Shown here: positions 1 to 6,273 of the stretch, piece by piece
How the letters are laid out: every line of letters starts with the position of its first letter
How positions within the stretch are numbered: the first letter of the stretch is position 1
DNA from: JABWBR01 sp036741235
GTDB lineage: Bacteria; Bacteroidota; Bacteroidia; Chitinophagales; Saprospiraceae
Assembly (NCBI GenBank): GCA_036741235.1
Contig: DAINSQ010000132.1
Coordinates: 1 to 12,649, forward strand
Length of the DNA: 12,649 nt
Reading direction: 5' to 3'
Notes under the pieces: generated by a model
The model's input: the letters and a program-made list of their open reading frames with translations, nothing else
Database searches by the model: none
Told to the model about the DNA's origin: nothing
Translations under genes and position numbers: made by a program

Positions 1-47
1 CTAAATGTCGGGGGAGTCCCGTACTGACCAAAGGGAAGTCGGGAAGA

Positions 48-66
48 GGTTATGAGGGGTTATGAG
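48..66 (+). repeat. 10-bp-period direct repeat upstream of the barrel gene
   Basis: The 9-mer GGTTATGAG occurs at 48-56 and again at 58-66, a spacing of one helical turn, about 35 bp before the start codon at 100. Tandem sites with this spacing can bind a regulator, but nothing else supports that here. The second copy is also the left arm of the adjacent hairpin, and the first copy could pair with the same right arm as an alternative. Positions 1-47 contain nothing I can assign: short open frames run in from the left edge but stop by position 27 or 65. Confidence 0.4.
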
Positions 67-83
67 CGTCTATTCATACCCCT
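55..83. promoter_or_regulatory. Stem-loop just upstream of the barrel gene
   Basis: Positions 55-65 pair with 74-83: ten Watson-Crick pairs with one bulged T at 61, and an 8-nt loop at 66-73. The stem is G/C-rich at its base (GGGG with CCCC). It ends 16 nt before the ATG at 100 and has no T-run after it. It is therefore either a leader structure of the barrel-lptB transcript or a weak end signal for a gene to the left of the window. The sequence does not decide between these. Confidence 0.4.
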
Positions 84-99
84 TCAATAAAACATTATT

Positions 100-834
100 A
101 TGAAAAAACATCTACTTCTCTTTGCACTACTGACAGCGGCGGCGGCGGCGGCGGCCCAGAGCTATGCTTTCGGCTTGAAGGGCGGTCTTACCGTGGGTAG
201 CCAGCGTTGGAGCGACTTTGAGCGCGACCCATCGTACAAAATGCACGGCATCGCCTTTATTGAATCAGCAGATGAAGAAAACAACTTCTCTATCTTTGCC
301 CAGGGCGGCTACCACATCAAAGGCAGCGCCATGCGCAACCGCACCTTTCAAAACCCAATCAACGGCGATTTATTCCGACCGCCGGCGTATGAATTTTTGT
401 TCAGAAATATATCACTGACCGTCGGCGGCAAACAGAAATTCCCCTTTACCGGCGCCGGCAAATTGTATTACATGCTGGGCGTTCGCGGCGATTATACCCT
501 GAGTACCAACCTGGCGCAGTACAATGACTTCAACGAACAAAACCCTGCTTATGCCATTTTTCCGTTTGACGACCGGGAGTTTATCCGGGAGTTCAACTAC
601 GGACTAACACTCGGCGGAGGTATGGAATTGCCTTTTACGGAATTGGTGGGGATGATACTCGAACTTACCGTCAACCCCGATTTTTCGCTGCAATACCAGC
701 AGCCGGCCATCCCGAATGTGACCGACCCGTTTACCGGAACGCAACGCACGCTGCCGGAACGCAAGGTGCGTAACCTGACTTTGGAACTCACATTGGGCTT
801 CCGTTTTTTGCACAAAATTGAGTACATCGACTAA
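100..834 (+). CDS. Secreted outer-membrane beta-barrel protein
   Basis: This is a 244-residue protein with a clear signal peptide: K2 K3, a hydrophobic stretch at 5-11, then seven alanines (13-19), with likely cleavage before Q20. The mature part is built of alternating glycine- and aromatic-rich strands, for example YAFGLKGGLTVG at 22-33, a strand near 100-112, LYYMLGVRGDYTL, a long pair around 165-195, and LTLELTLGFRFL near the C-terminus. This is typical of the small 8-stranded 'outer membrane beta-barrel' (PorT-like) proteins of Bacteroidota. The last strand is followed by a short charged tail, not a terminal Phe. Its stop codon overlaps the lptB start (TAATG), so both are probably made from one mRNA. 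A role in the outer membrane or in LPS placement is suggested only by that coupling. The exact function is unknown. Confidence 0.82.
   Translation: MKKHLLLFALLTAAAAAAAQSYAFGLKGGLTVGSQRWSDFERDPSYKMHGIAFIESADEENNFSIFAQGGYHIKGSAMRNRTFQNPINGDLFRPPAYEFLFRNISLTVGGKQKFPFTGAGKLYYMLGVRGDYTLSTNLAQYNDFNEQNPAYAIFPFDDREFIREFNYGLTLGGGMELPFTELVGMILELTVNPDFSLQYQQPAIPNVTDPFTGTQRTLPERKVRNLTLELTLGFRFLHKIEYID
136..156 (+). repeat. GCG triplet repeat coding the signal-peptide poly-alanine
   Basis: Six perfect GCG codons (136-153) followed by GCC encode seven consecutive alanines at the end of the signal-peptide hydrophobic region. The repeat is in frame, so slippage would lengthen or shorten the h/c-region without breaking the gene. 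The surrounding leucines use varied codons. Confidence 0.85.
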
Positions 835-1586
835 TGATCTATCTACGCAGCAAAAACCTGGTGAAGTTTTACGGCCCCCGTCAAGTGGTGCGCGACGTAT
901 CTATAGAAGTGAGGCAGGGAGAAATTGTAGGGCTGCTAGGCCCCAACGGCGCCGGTAAAACAACTACCTTTTACATGGTTGTTGGTTTTATCAAACCCAA
1001 TTCCGGCGATGTGTACCTCGATGAAGAACTCATCACCGACCTGCCGATGTACCGGCGCGCCCAAAAGGGCATCGGTTATCTGCCGCAAGAACCTTCCGTG
1101 TTTCGCAAACTCAGCGTGGAAGACAACATCATGGCCGTGCTTGAAATGACAAAGCTCGCCAAGGCGCAGCAGCATCAAAAACTGGAAGAACTCATCGCCG
1201 AATTCGGCCTCGAAAAAGTGCGCAAAAGCCGCGGCGATACGCTCTCGGGCGGCGAGCGCCGGCGCACCGAAATCGCCCGCGCCCTGGCCACCAACCCAAA
1301 ATTCATCCTGCTCGACGAGCCCTTTGCCGGCATTGACCCAATTGCCGTGGAAGATATCCAATATATCGTCGCCAAACTCAAAACCAAAAATATCGGCATC
1401 CTGATCACTGACCACAACGTACAAGAAACCCTGTCAATTACCGACCGGGCTTATCTCATGTTTGAAGGCAGCATTCTGAAGGCCGGCACTGCCGAAGAAC
1501 TGGCCGCTGATGAGATGGTAAGAAAGGTGTACCTGGGGCGCAATTTCGAACTGCGCCGCAAAGTGCTGGATATGCCCGGGCACTAG
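834..1586 (+). CDS. lptB: LPS export ABC transporter ATP-binding protein LptB
   Basis: This 250-residue cytoplasmic ATPase is predicted to power the LptFG transporter that extracts lipopolysaccharide from the inner membrane. It has a complete ABC ATPase motif set: Walker A GPNGAGKT (36-43), Q-loop Gln85 in GYLPQEPSVF, signature LSGGE (137-141), Walker B FILLDEP with D161/E162, and H-loop His194 in ITDHN. The LSGGERRR signature, the LPQEPSVFRKL segment and the ITDHNVQETL run are characteristic of LptB, and the length is usual for the family. The start ATG overlaps the stop of the barrel gene (TAATG), so translation is probably coupled. No lptA, lptC, lptF or lptG is visible. The gene ends in a palindromic CTAG shared with the stop of the convergent response-regulator gene. 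Confidence 0.96.
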   Translation: MIYLRSKNLVKFYGPRQVVRDVSIEVRQGEIVGLLGPNGAGKTTTFYMVVGFIKPNSGDVYLDEELITDLPMYRRAQKGIGYLPQEPSVFRKLSVEDNIMAVLEMTKLAKAQQHQKLEELIAEFGLEKVRKSRGDTLSGGERRRTEIARALATNPKFILLDEPFAGIDPIAVEDIQYIVAKLKTKNIGILITDHNVQETLSITDRAYLMFEGSILKAGTAEELAADEMVRKVYLGRNFELRRKVLDMPGH

Positions 1587-2308
1587 CGTTCATAGCGCAG
1601 CAACCGCAATAATTCGTCCATATTGGATTCACTGACGGGTATCTCGTGGGCCCCCATTGTTATTTGATGGTTGCGGATTATCTCCACTTTGTCTACATGC
1701 ACGATAAAGGATTTGTGTACGCGCAAAAATTTGCCCGCCGGCAATTTTTCTTCAATGCCCTTGAGTGTGGATTTGGTCAGTACGGGCCGGGGTTGGGTAG
1801 ACAGGTATATCTTTACGTAATCCTTCATGCTTTCTATGAACAGCACATTGGCCACCGGGATTTTCACCAGCGCATATTCCGAATTGACGAAAAAGAAATC
1901 CGGGTGTTCTACCGCTTCCGGTGTGGCGGCAGGCAGTGCGCTATGGCGCAACTGCCAGGTATCAAGAGCCTTGTGAGCCGCTTTGGCAAAGCGTTCCAGG
2001 CTCACAGGTTTCATCAGGTAGTCGACGACATCCAAATCGTAGCTTTCAACGGCATAGCCGGCATAGGCGGTCACAAAAACCGCCATAGGCCTGTTGCTCA
2101 GGCTGTTTAAAAATTTGGTGCCCAGCATACCCGGCATCTGAATATCGAGAAACATTAGATGCACTTCTTCTTTTTGCAACACCTCCATAGCCTCAAAAGC
2201 GTTTTTGCATGTGGTTACCAGTTCCAAAAACGGCATTTGCCGGATGTAGTCCTCCAGCAATTTGCGAGCCATGCTCTCGTCGTCTACGGCGATACAGCGA
2301 AGTTTCAT
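1583..2308 (-). CDS. LytTR-family response regulator transcription factor
   Basis: This 241-residue protein has a receiver domain (about 3-120) and a LytTR DNA-binding domain (about 138-237). The receiver carries the acidic pair D9/D10, phosphoacceptor D55 in FLDIQMPGM, T80 and K100 in the LMKP motif, so it should be phosphorylatable. The LytTR part shows the usual FLRVHKSFIVH segment (194-204). Proteins of this type normally answer a LytS-type membrane histidine kinase and bind paired direct repeats near promoters. No kinase gene lies in the window, so its partner must be encoded elsewhere. A strong promoter candidate lies 32 bp upstream, which suggests it is transcribed separately from the upstream 475-aa gene even though both are on the minus strand. 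Its stop shares the CTAG palindrome with lptB. Confidence 0.93.
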   Translation of the reverse strand: MKLRCIAVDDESMARKLLEDYIRQMPFLELVTTCKNAFEAMEVLQKEEVHLMFLDIQMPGMLGTKFLNSLSNRPMAVFVTAYAGYAVESYDLDVVDYLMKPVSLERFAKAAHKALDTWQLRHSALPAATPEAVEHPDFFFVNSEYALVKIPVANVLFIESMKDYVKIYLSTQPRPVLTKSTLKGIEEKLPAGKFLRVHKSFIVHVDKVEIIRNHQITMGAHEIPVSESNMDELLRLLRYER

Positions 2309-2339
2309 ATTATTTTGTCTTTCTATTCTGTGTTAAAAG

Positions 2340-2369
2340 CAAAGATAACCCCCACAACTGACAAACAAC
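2340..2369 (-). promoter_or_regulatory. Bacteroidota-type promoter for the response-regulator gene
   Basis: Read on the minus strand, TATCTTTG (2347-2340) is a perfect match to the Bacteroidota -7 element TAnnTTTG. GTTG (2369-2366) lies 18 nt upstream at the place of the -33 element. A TTTG at 2365-2362 is closer than usual (14 nt). Transcription would start about 25-30 nt before the ATG at 2308. This is the best-matching promoter I found in the window. It sits in the 69-bp gap after the 475-aa gene. Confidence 0.5.
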
Positions 2370-2377
2370 ACCCGGCA

Positions 2378-3805
2378 TCACTCCCCCAACTCCTCCAGCT
2401 TCTCCAAAATCCAGGCCTTATCGGCAAGCGCCTCGCATTCGTTGATTTGCTTTCGAATCTTGGCCAAACGGGGTTTGTCGCGGGGCAAGGTATTTGACAG
2501 CAGTTTGACGAAGCGCAAAACGTTAAGGTATTGATACTTCACGCCCCGCGAAATCGTCTGGTTGCGCTGCAAATACACCCGGAAACTATCGATAAGCGAG
2601 TCGAGAGCGATGTACTCGTTAAGTTCGTAGTAGGTTTTGAGTAACATGAGTTTGCTGCCCAACGCATACACAATATCAGGGTATTCTACCTCTCGCAGTT
2701 GCTCGATGACTTTGTCGTATTGCTTTTGCGAAAAATAAACTTTCGCGAGATTGAAGTTGGTGGCGTTGAGTTGGTCTTCAGGCGGCAATTTGGGAGTAAA
2801 TTGCCGGATGAACCCCTCTACCCAGTCGTATGCCCTGATATGCAAGCCCACAGTGATAATGTTTTTGTAATCCTGGGTGGGCAAAATTCCGTCTTTGATG
2901 ATAAATCCCTGTTCGAGCGCGCGCTGGTAGAGTTCAAACAATGTGACAAAATAAGCGGGCTGCCCACGGTTGATTTTGGTGTCAATGCAGTAGTTGAAAA
3001 GGTAGATGTAAAAAGAGCGCAATTCCTGATCGGAAAACCGGGCCGTTTCGCCGGCGAGCAATTGTTTGAGTTCGATAAAACAATCCTCTTCGTCCGGCTT
3101 GAGCAACATACCTGCAACCAGATAATATGCCGCTACTATGGGTTCCTGATAATAACGACTTTCGCGGACCAAATCCAGAAACTGCGGAAACAGGTGAATA
3201 TCTGCCTGCAAAGACAAAGTATTGCGGTAATCGAGGGCGTCGCAATAATGACGTAGCTTTCGGGCAATATAAAAACAATCGAGGTGGTAGTCGGCCTGCT
3301 CCAGGTGTTGATAGTCAATTACTTTGGTCCCCATTTGTTCCTGGTGCTGATGGCCGTAAAGCCCCAGCAGATGACTGCCGTAGTGATAATCGGCGTCGCG
3401 CAACGGATGTTTGTACAACGCTTCGCGAGCTTGTCGGTTGGCGCCTGCAAAATGTTTGTCGAGTTTGCGCTTCGCCAGTTGTGGCAGCAGGTCAACGGCG
3501 GGTCGCCAGGCGTCGCGTTTGTATTGGCGAAAGCCCAGAAAAGACAAAGCTTCCTGGGTGACTTCGGAGTAAAGGCGCCGAAGCTGGTCGTCGTCAAATG
3601 CCCGACTGCCGTAAACGGCTTTCCAAACCGCATATTTATCCATCGGATGCGCAGCATCATCAAGCAACTGCGGCGCCACCGCGTCGAGCAACAACCCGAG
3701 GTCTTTGTTGTCATTAAAAAAAGGAGACCCCAGGTATTTTCTGAAACTTTGCAACTCGTGTCGCGAGAAAGCAGCCAGCAGCGTGATCAGCTTTTTTCCG
3801 GTCAT
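2378..3805 (-). CDS. Conserved hypothetical helical-repeat protein (475 aa)
   Basis: I cannot assign a function. The protein lacks a signal peptide or membrane span, is rich in Leu, Tyr, Asp, Arg and Gln, and appears almost entirely alpha-helical, resembling TPR-like repeat proteins (for example the segments around 330-420 with AKVYFSQKQYDKVIEQL). A recognisable N-terminal segment is SPFFNDNKDL (27-36), after an amphipathic start MTGKKLITLLAAF. I have the impression that uncharacterised Bacteroidota proteins of this length share that 'SP-F/Y-FN-NKD' motif, but this is memory and was not checked. It is probably a cytoplasmic protein-interaction scaffold. It is transcribed away from the T9SS protein gene across an AT-rich 195-bp region. 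The downstream response regulator is 69 bp away but has its own promoter. Confidence 0.78.
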   Translation of the reverse strand: MTGKKLITLLAAFSRHELQSFRKYLGSPFFNDNKDLGLLLDAVAPQLLDDAAHPMDKYAVWKAVYGSRAFDDDQLRRLYSEVTQEALSFLGFRQYKRDAWRPAVDLLPQLAKRKLDKHFAGANRQAREALYKHPLRDADYHYGSHLLGLYGHQHQEQMGTKVIDYQHLEQADYHLDCFYIARKLRHYCDALDYRNTLSLQADIHLFPQFLDLVRESRYYQEPIVAAYYLVAGMLLKPDEEDCFIELKQLLAGETARFSDQELRSFYIYLFNYCIDTKINRGQPAYFVTLFELYQRALEQGFIIKDGILPTQDYKNIITVGLHIRAYDWVEGFIRQFTPKLPPEDQLNATNFNLAKVYFSQKQYDKVIEQLREVEYPDIVYALGSKLMLLKTYYELNEYIALDSLIDSFRVYLQRNQTISRGVKYQYLNVLRFVKLLSNTLPRDKPRLAKIRKQINECEALADKAWILEKLEELGE

Positions 3806-4000
3806 ATTGGGTTATTTAACTTAGACAACATTCGCATCTGTATTGTAAAGATAATTAGCTTGTTTCCAATATTTTAAACTGCATTTAAAAGTTGACGTTT
3901 CAATTACAAATGAACAGTTTTGTTCTTTTTTTATTTAACTAATTTCAATCAAATTTGTACATTGAGTAAATTGCGTTCCAAAGCGATTCAAGTCAGGAAT
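3806..4000. promoter_or_regulatory. AT-rich divergent control region
   Basis: This gene-free stretch separates the divergent 475-aa gene and T9SS protein gene and must hold both promoters. It contains a perfect 7-bp inverted repeat, TTTTAAA at 3872-3878 and TTTAAAA at 3884-3890 with a 5-nt spacer, a possible operator. On the plus strand CAAATTTG (3950-3957) matches TAnnTTTG at 7 of 8 positions, but the -33 position holds only a T-run. On the minus strand TATCTTTA (3857-3850) also matches at 7 of 8, without a good -33 element. These promoter guesses are weak. Confidence 0.35.
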
Positions 4001-5428
4001 ATGGCACTACGATTCCAGCGCAACATCGGCACAATTTTCCATCGCTCTATCGCTTCGCATGCAGGCAAGTGGGTGGTAGGACTGCTGTTGCTGTTGTCCG
4101 CCCCCCTCAAAAGCTGGAGCAATACCTGCGAAGCCGGGTTTATGTTCGCTTTCCTCGACGACGAGCATGTAGTATTGTTTAATACGTCGGTTGATTACGA
4201 CAACCACTCCTGGGACCTCGGCGGTTTACCGCTTATCTTTGACGCCAACGGCACGGCCTATTTTGCCATGCAGGGCTCAAACGTGGAAGTGTGCCTGACG
4301 ATCTCCAACAACGAGGGCTGCGCCGACGCAGTATGCCACAATGTTTTCTCCGGTTCTCCCAATGAGATGTGCGAGCTCACCGATTGCGTATGGCCCGGCG
4401 ACGCCAACGGCGACGGCGTAGCCAACCAATACGATTTGCTGCAAATCGGCCTCGATTACAACCTGATGGGGCCGCCCCGCACGGTGTTTCCACAGCCCTC
4501 CAACCCCATTGCCTGGGCGCCGAACCTGGCAGAAGACTGGCCGACTGCTTCAGCAGGAGTCAATGACAAACACCTCGACTGCAACGGCGACGGGCTTATC
4601 GACGCCAATGATATCAACGCCATCCACCTCAACTACAACCCCGAGTTTGATTTTACAACTACCAGCGTGCCCGGCGATCCGCCGATTTACCTTGAACTGG
4701 AAACGCCTTTTATTACTATTACCGAAGACGGCGTTTTCGAAGTAATCGCCCACCTGATGGTCGGCGATGCAGCGTTTCCTATCGATAATCTCCACGGCCT
4801 GGGCCTCGATGTTCAATATCCGTTTGATCTGGTGGTGCCTGGCACAGCCGTAATCGATTATACCGGCAGCGAATTTTTCGGCGCCCCCGGCGAAGTGCTC
4901 ACGCTCGAGCGCGACTTGTACGCCCAAAACCTGGGCCGCCACGACTGGGCTATGTCGCGCCGCAATGACGCCACCGGCATCGACGGCCACGGCAGGGCCG
5001 CTACGTTGCGTTATGTGGTGAGCTCCGATATCATCGGCGGCCGCTCAGAACCCGAAATTCCCTTCGACCTGGTCATCGAACGCGCCAAGGCCATCGATGT
5101 GAACGGCAACCCCATTTCGATTACACTGCCGCACGGCGGCGTTTTTACGGTAATCCTGATCAATGATACCGTAGCCGGCGCTCCCGGCGATGATGAACCT
5201 CAGGTGAGCGTTTTCCCCAACCCCGCCGGCAACAATTTGTATGTCGAGTGGAAAAATATCGACGCCACCCGCATGTCGCTGATCAATATGATGGGCCAAC
5301 AGGTGTGGGAACAAGCCGTTGATGGCCGCCAAGCCGTTACCGATGTCAATGCTTTCACCCCCGGCCTGTATTGGGTAGCGCTTCATACTGCTGACGGCTC
5401 AATAGTTCGCCGCGTGAGTATCCGCTAA
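4001..5428 (+). CDS. T9SS-exported protein: PKD-like, split dockerin, cohesin-like, sorting domain
   Basis: I start this at ATG 4001 (475 aa). The frame is open further upstream only to a TTG at 3920, inside the AT-rich promoter region. Residues 1-40 form a signal peptide with a long basic n-region and core VVGLLLLLSAP; cleavage is near S40. Residues 41-115 resemble a PKD domain (WDLG at 71-74, VEVCLTISNNEGC). Two dockerin-type Ca-binding loops follow, D134-D145 (DANGDGVANQYD) and D193-D204 (DCNGDGLIDAND), separated by about 47 residues. Residues 228-380 are a beta-rich segment resembling a cohesin fold. Residues 401-475 are a type A T9SS sorting domain (VSVFPNPAGNNLYV, then GLYWVAL and a basic C-terminus), which directs export across the outer membrane and surface anchoring or release. 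The role is probably surface or extracellular adhesion. No catalytic domain is evident. Confidence 0.85.
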   Translation: MALRFQRNIGTIFHRSIASHAGKWVVGLLLLLSAPLKSWSNTCEAGFMFAFLDDEHVVLFNTSVDYDNHSWDLGGLPLIFDANGTAYFAMQGSNVEVCLTISNNEGCADAVCHNVFSGSPNEMCELTDCVWPGDANGDGVANQYDLLQIGLDYNLMGPPRTVFPQPSNPIAWAPNLAEDWPTASAGVNDKHLDCNGDGLIDANDINAIHLNYNPEFDFTTTSVPGDPPIYLELETPFITITEDGVFEVIAHLMVGDAAFPIDNLHGLGLDVQYPFDLVVPGTAVIDYTGSEFFGAPGEVLTLERDLYAQNLGRHDWAMSRRNDATGIDGHGRAATLRYVVSSDIIGGRSEPEIPFDLVIERAKAIDVNGNPISITLPHGGVFTVILINDTVAGAPGDDEPQVSVFPNPAGNNLYVEWKNIDATRMSLINMMGQQVWEQAVDGRQAVTDVNAFTPGLYWVALHTADGSIVRRVSIR

Positions 5429-5437
5429 TTTATCGCC

Positions 5438-6151
5438 ATGAAAGCAATGGTTTTCGCAGCAGGATTGGGTACCCGCCTGCAACCGCTTACACTGACGCGC
5501 CCCAAAGCGCTGGTGGAAGTCGGCGGCAAACCGTTGCTCGAAATCGCCCTGCGCAACCTGGAACGCGCCGGCTGTACAGGCGCGATTGTCAATGTACACT
5601 ACCTGGCCGACCAGATAATAAACTGGCTCAGCCGGCATTCATTCGATATGGAGGTCCTCATCTCCGACGAACGCGACCTGCTGCTTGATACCGGCGGCGG
5701 GCTGCTAAAAGCGGCATGGTTTCTCCGTGACGCCCCTTTTCTGGTTTACAATTCCGATATTATTACCGATATGAACCTGGCGGAATTCTATCGCCGCCAT
5801 ATCAGCAGCGATGCCCTGGCTACGCTGGCGGTGCGCCGCCGCTCCAGCAGCCGCTACTTGCTTTTTGATGAAAACGGATTGCTCTGCGGCTGGCGCAATG
5901 CCAAAACGGGCGAGGAACGCACCGCGAGGCCGGCCGCCGCGTCGGAGCCGATGGCCTTCAGCGGTATCCACGCTGTTAACCCCGCTATCTTCGATTTTAT
6001 GCCCGCCGGCCAGCAGGTGTTTTCTATGATCGATGTGTACCTCCAAGCCGCCGCTACTCAACTCATCCGCGCCTATCCCCACGATGCCGATTGGTGGCTC
6101 GATGTGGGTACGCCGGAGGCACTGAAAAAGGCCGCGGAACGCCTGCGGTAA
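5438..6151 (+). CDS. MurU-like N-acetylmuramate-1-phosphate uridylyltransferase
   Basis: This 237-residue single-domain nucleotidyltransferase has the N-terminal signature GLGTRLQPLT (9-18) followed by RPKALVEVGGKP (21-32), the substrate loop LLDTGGGL (82-89), metal-binding NSD (105-107), FSGIH (174-178) and WLDVGTPEAL (220-229). It lacks a C-terminal beta-helix, unlike the other two nucleotidyltransferases here. The closest family is MurU, which makes UDP-MurNAc from MurNAc-1-P and UTP in peptidoglycan recycling; MurU normally works with the kinase AmgK, which is not in this window. The ATG lies 9 bp after the T9SS gene stop, so they are probably co-transcribed. The neighbouring PBP4 and GH3_C/serine-hydrolase genes fit a cell-wall theme. 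The substrate could instead be another sugar-1-phosphate. Its last codons form the start of the repeat cluster that follows. Confidence 0.82.
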   Translation: MKAMVFAAGLGTRLQPLTLTRPKALVEVGGKPLLEIALRNLERAGCTGAIVNVHYLADQIINWLSRHSFDMEVLISDERDLLLDTGGGLLKAAWFLRDAPFLVYNSDIITDMNLAEFYRRHISSDALATLAVRRRSSSRYLLFDENGLLCGWRNAKTGEERTARPAAASEPMAFSGIHAVNPAIFDFMPAGQQVFSMIDVYLQAAATQLIRAYPHDADWWLDVGTPEALKKAAERLR

Positions 6152-6232
6152 GTTTAGCTGTACCCAGGAGCGCCTGCGGATAGTTTAGCTTTACAACGAT
6201 CCTCCCGTGGCTGGTTTAGCGATAGGGTGTAG
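6140..6232 (+). repeat. Three tandem 31-bp units at the 3' end of the MurU-like gene
   Basis: The heptamer GTTTAGC recurs at 6152, 6183 and 6214, exactly 31 bp apart each time. Around it, 6140-6163 and 6171-6194 agree at 21 of 24 positions. The third unit (6202-6225) agrees with the second at about 16 of 24. The first unit begins within the last codons of the MurU-like gene (ERLR, stop), and the second repeats those codons outside the reading frame. So the gene end itself seems to have been duplicated, with the copies decaying downstream. Confidence 0.75.
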
Positions 6233-6270
6233 TTTTGCCACGAAAAGCTAAACAGCTTAGCGCTAAACCA
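6183..6270. repeat. Nested inverted repeats between convergent genes
   Basis: Several inverted pairs overlap here. GTTTAGCTTT at 6183-6192 pairs with AAAGCTAAAC at 6244-6253 (10 bp, perfect). CGTGGC at 6206-6211 pairs with GCCACG at 6237-6242, nested inside it. A competing pair is TGGTTTAGCG at 6212-6221 with CGCTAAACCA at 6261-6270 (10 bp, perfect). AAGCT/AGCTT at 6245-6258 forms a small hairpin. The region fills the gap between two convergent genes, so it may act as a bidirectional terminator or be a REP-like palindromic element. There is no clear T-run for a classical terminator. Confidence 0.65.
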
Positions 6271-6273
6271 ACC

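Noticed and set aside
1..65. 3' end of a gene to the left of the window
   Set aside because: Plus-strand frames stop at 27 and 65 with no recognisable protein ending, so nothing can be supported.
936..1424. 162-aa open frame antisense to lptB
   Set aside because: It lies wholly opposite a gene with all ABC motifs and has no family resemblance. It is a codon-bias shadow.
3920..4000. Upstream extension of the T9SS protein to a TTG start
   Set aside because: It adds 27 residues encoded in the AT-rich promoter region ahead of an otherwise acceptable signal peptide. The ATG at 4001 is the better start.
6140..6270. CRISPR-like array
   Set aside because: The unit length of 31 bp is suggestive, but there are only three units, no constant repeat with differing spacers, decreasing similarity, and no cas genes.
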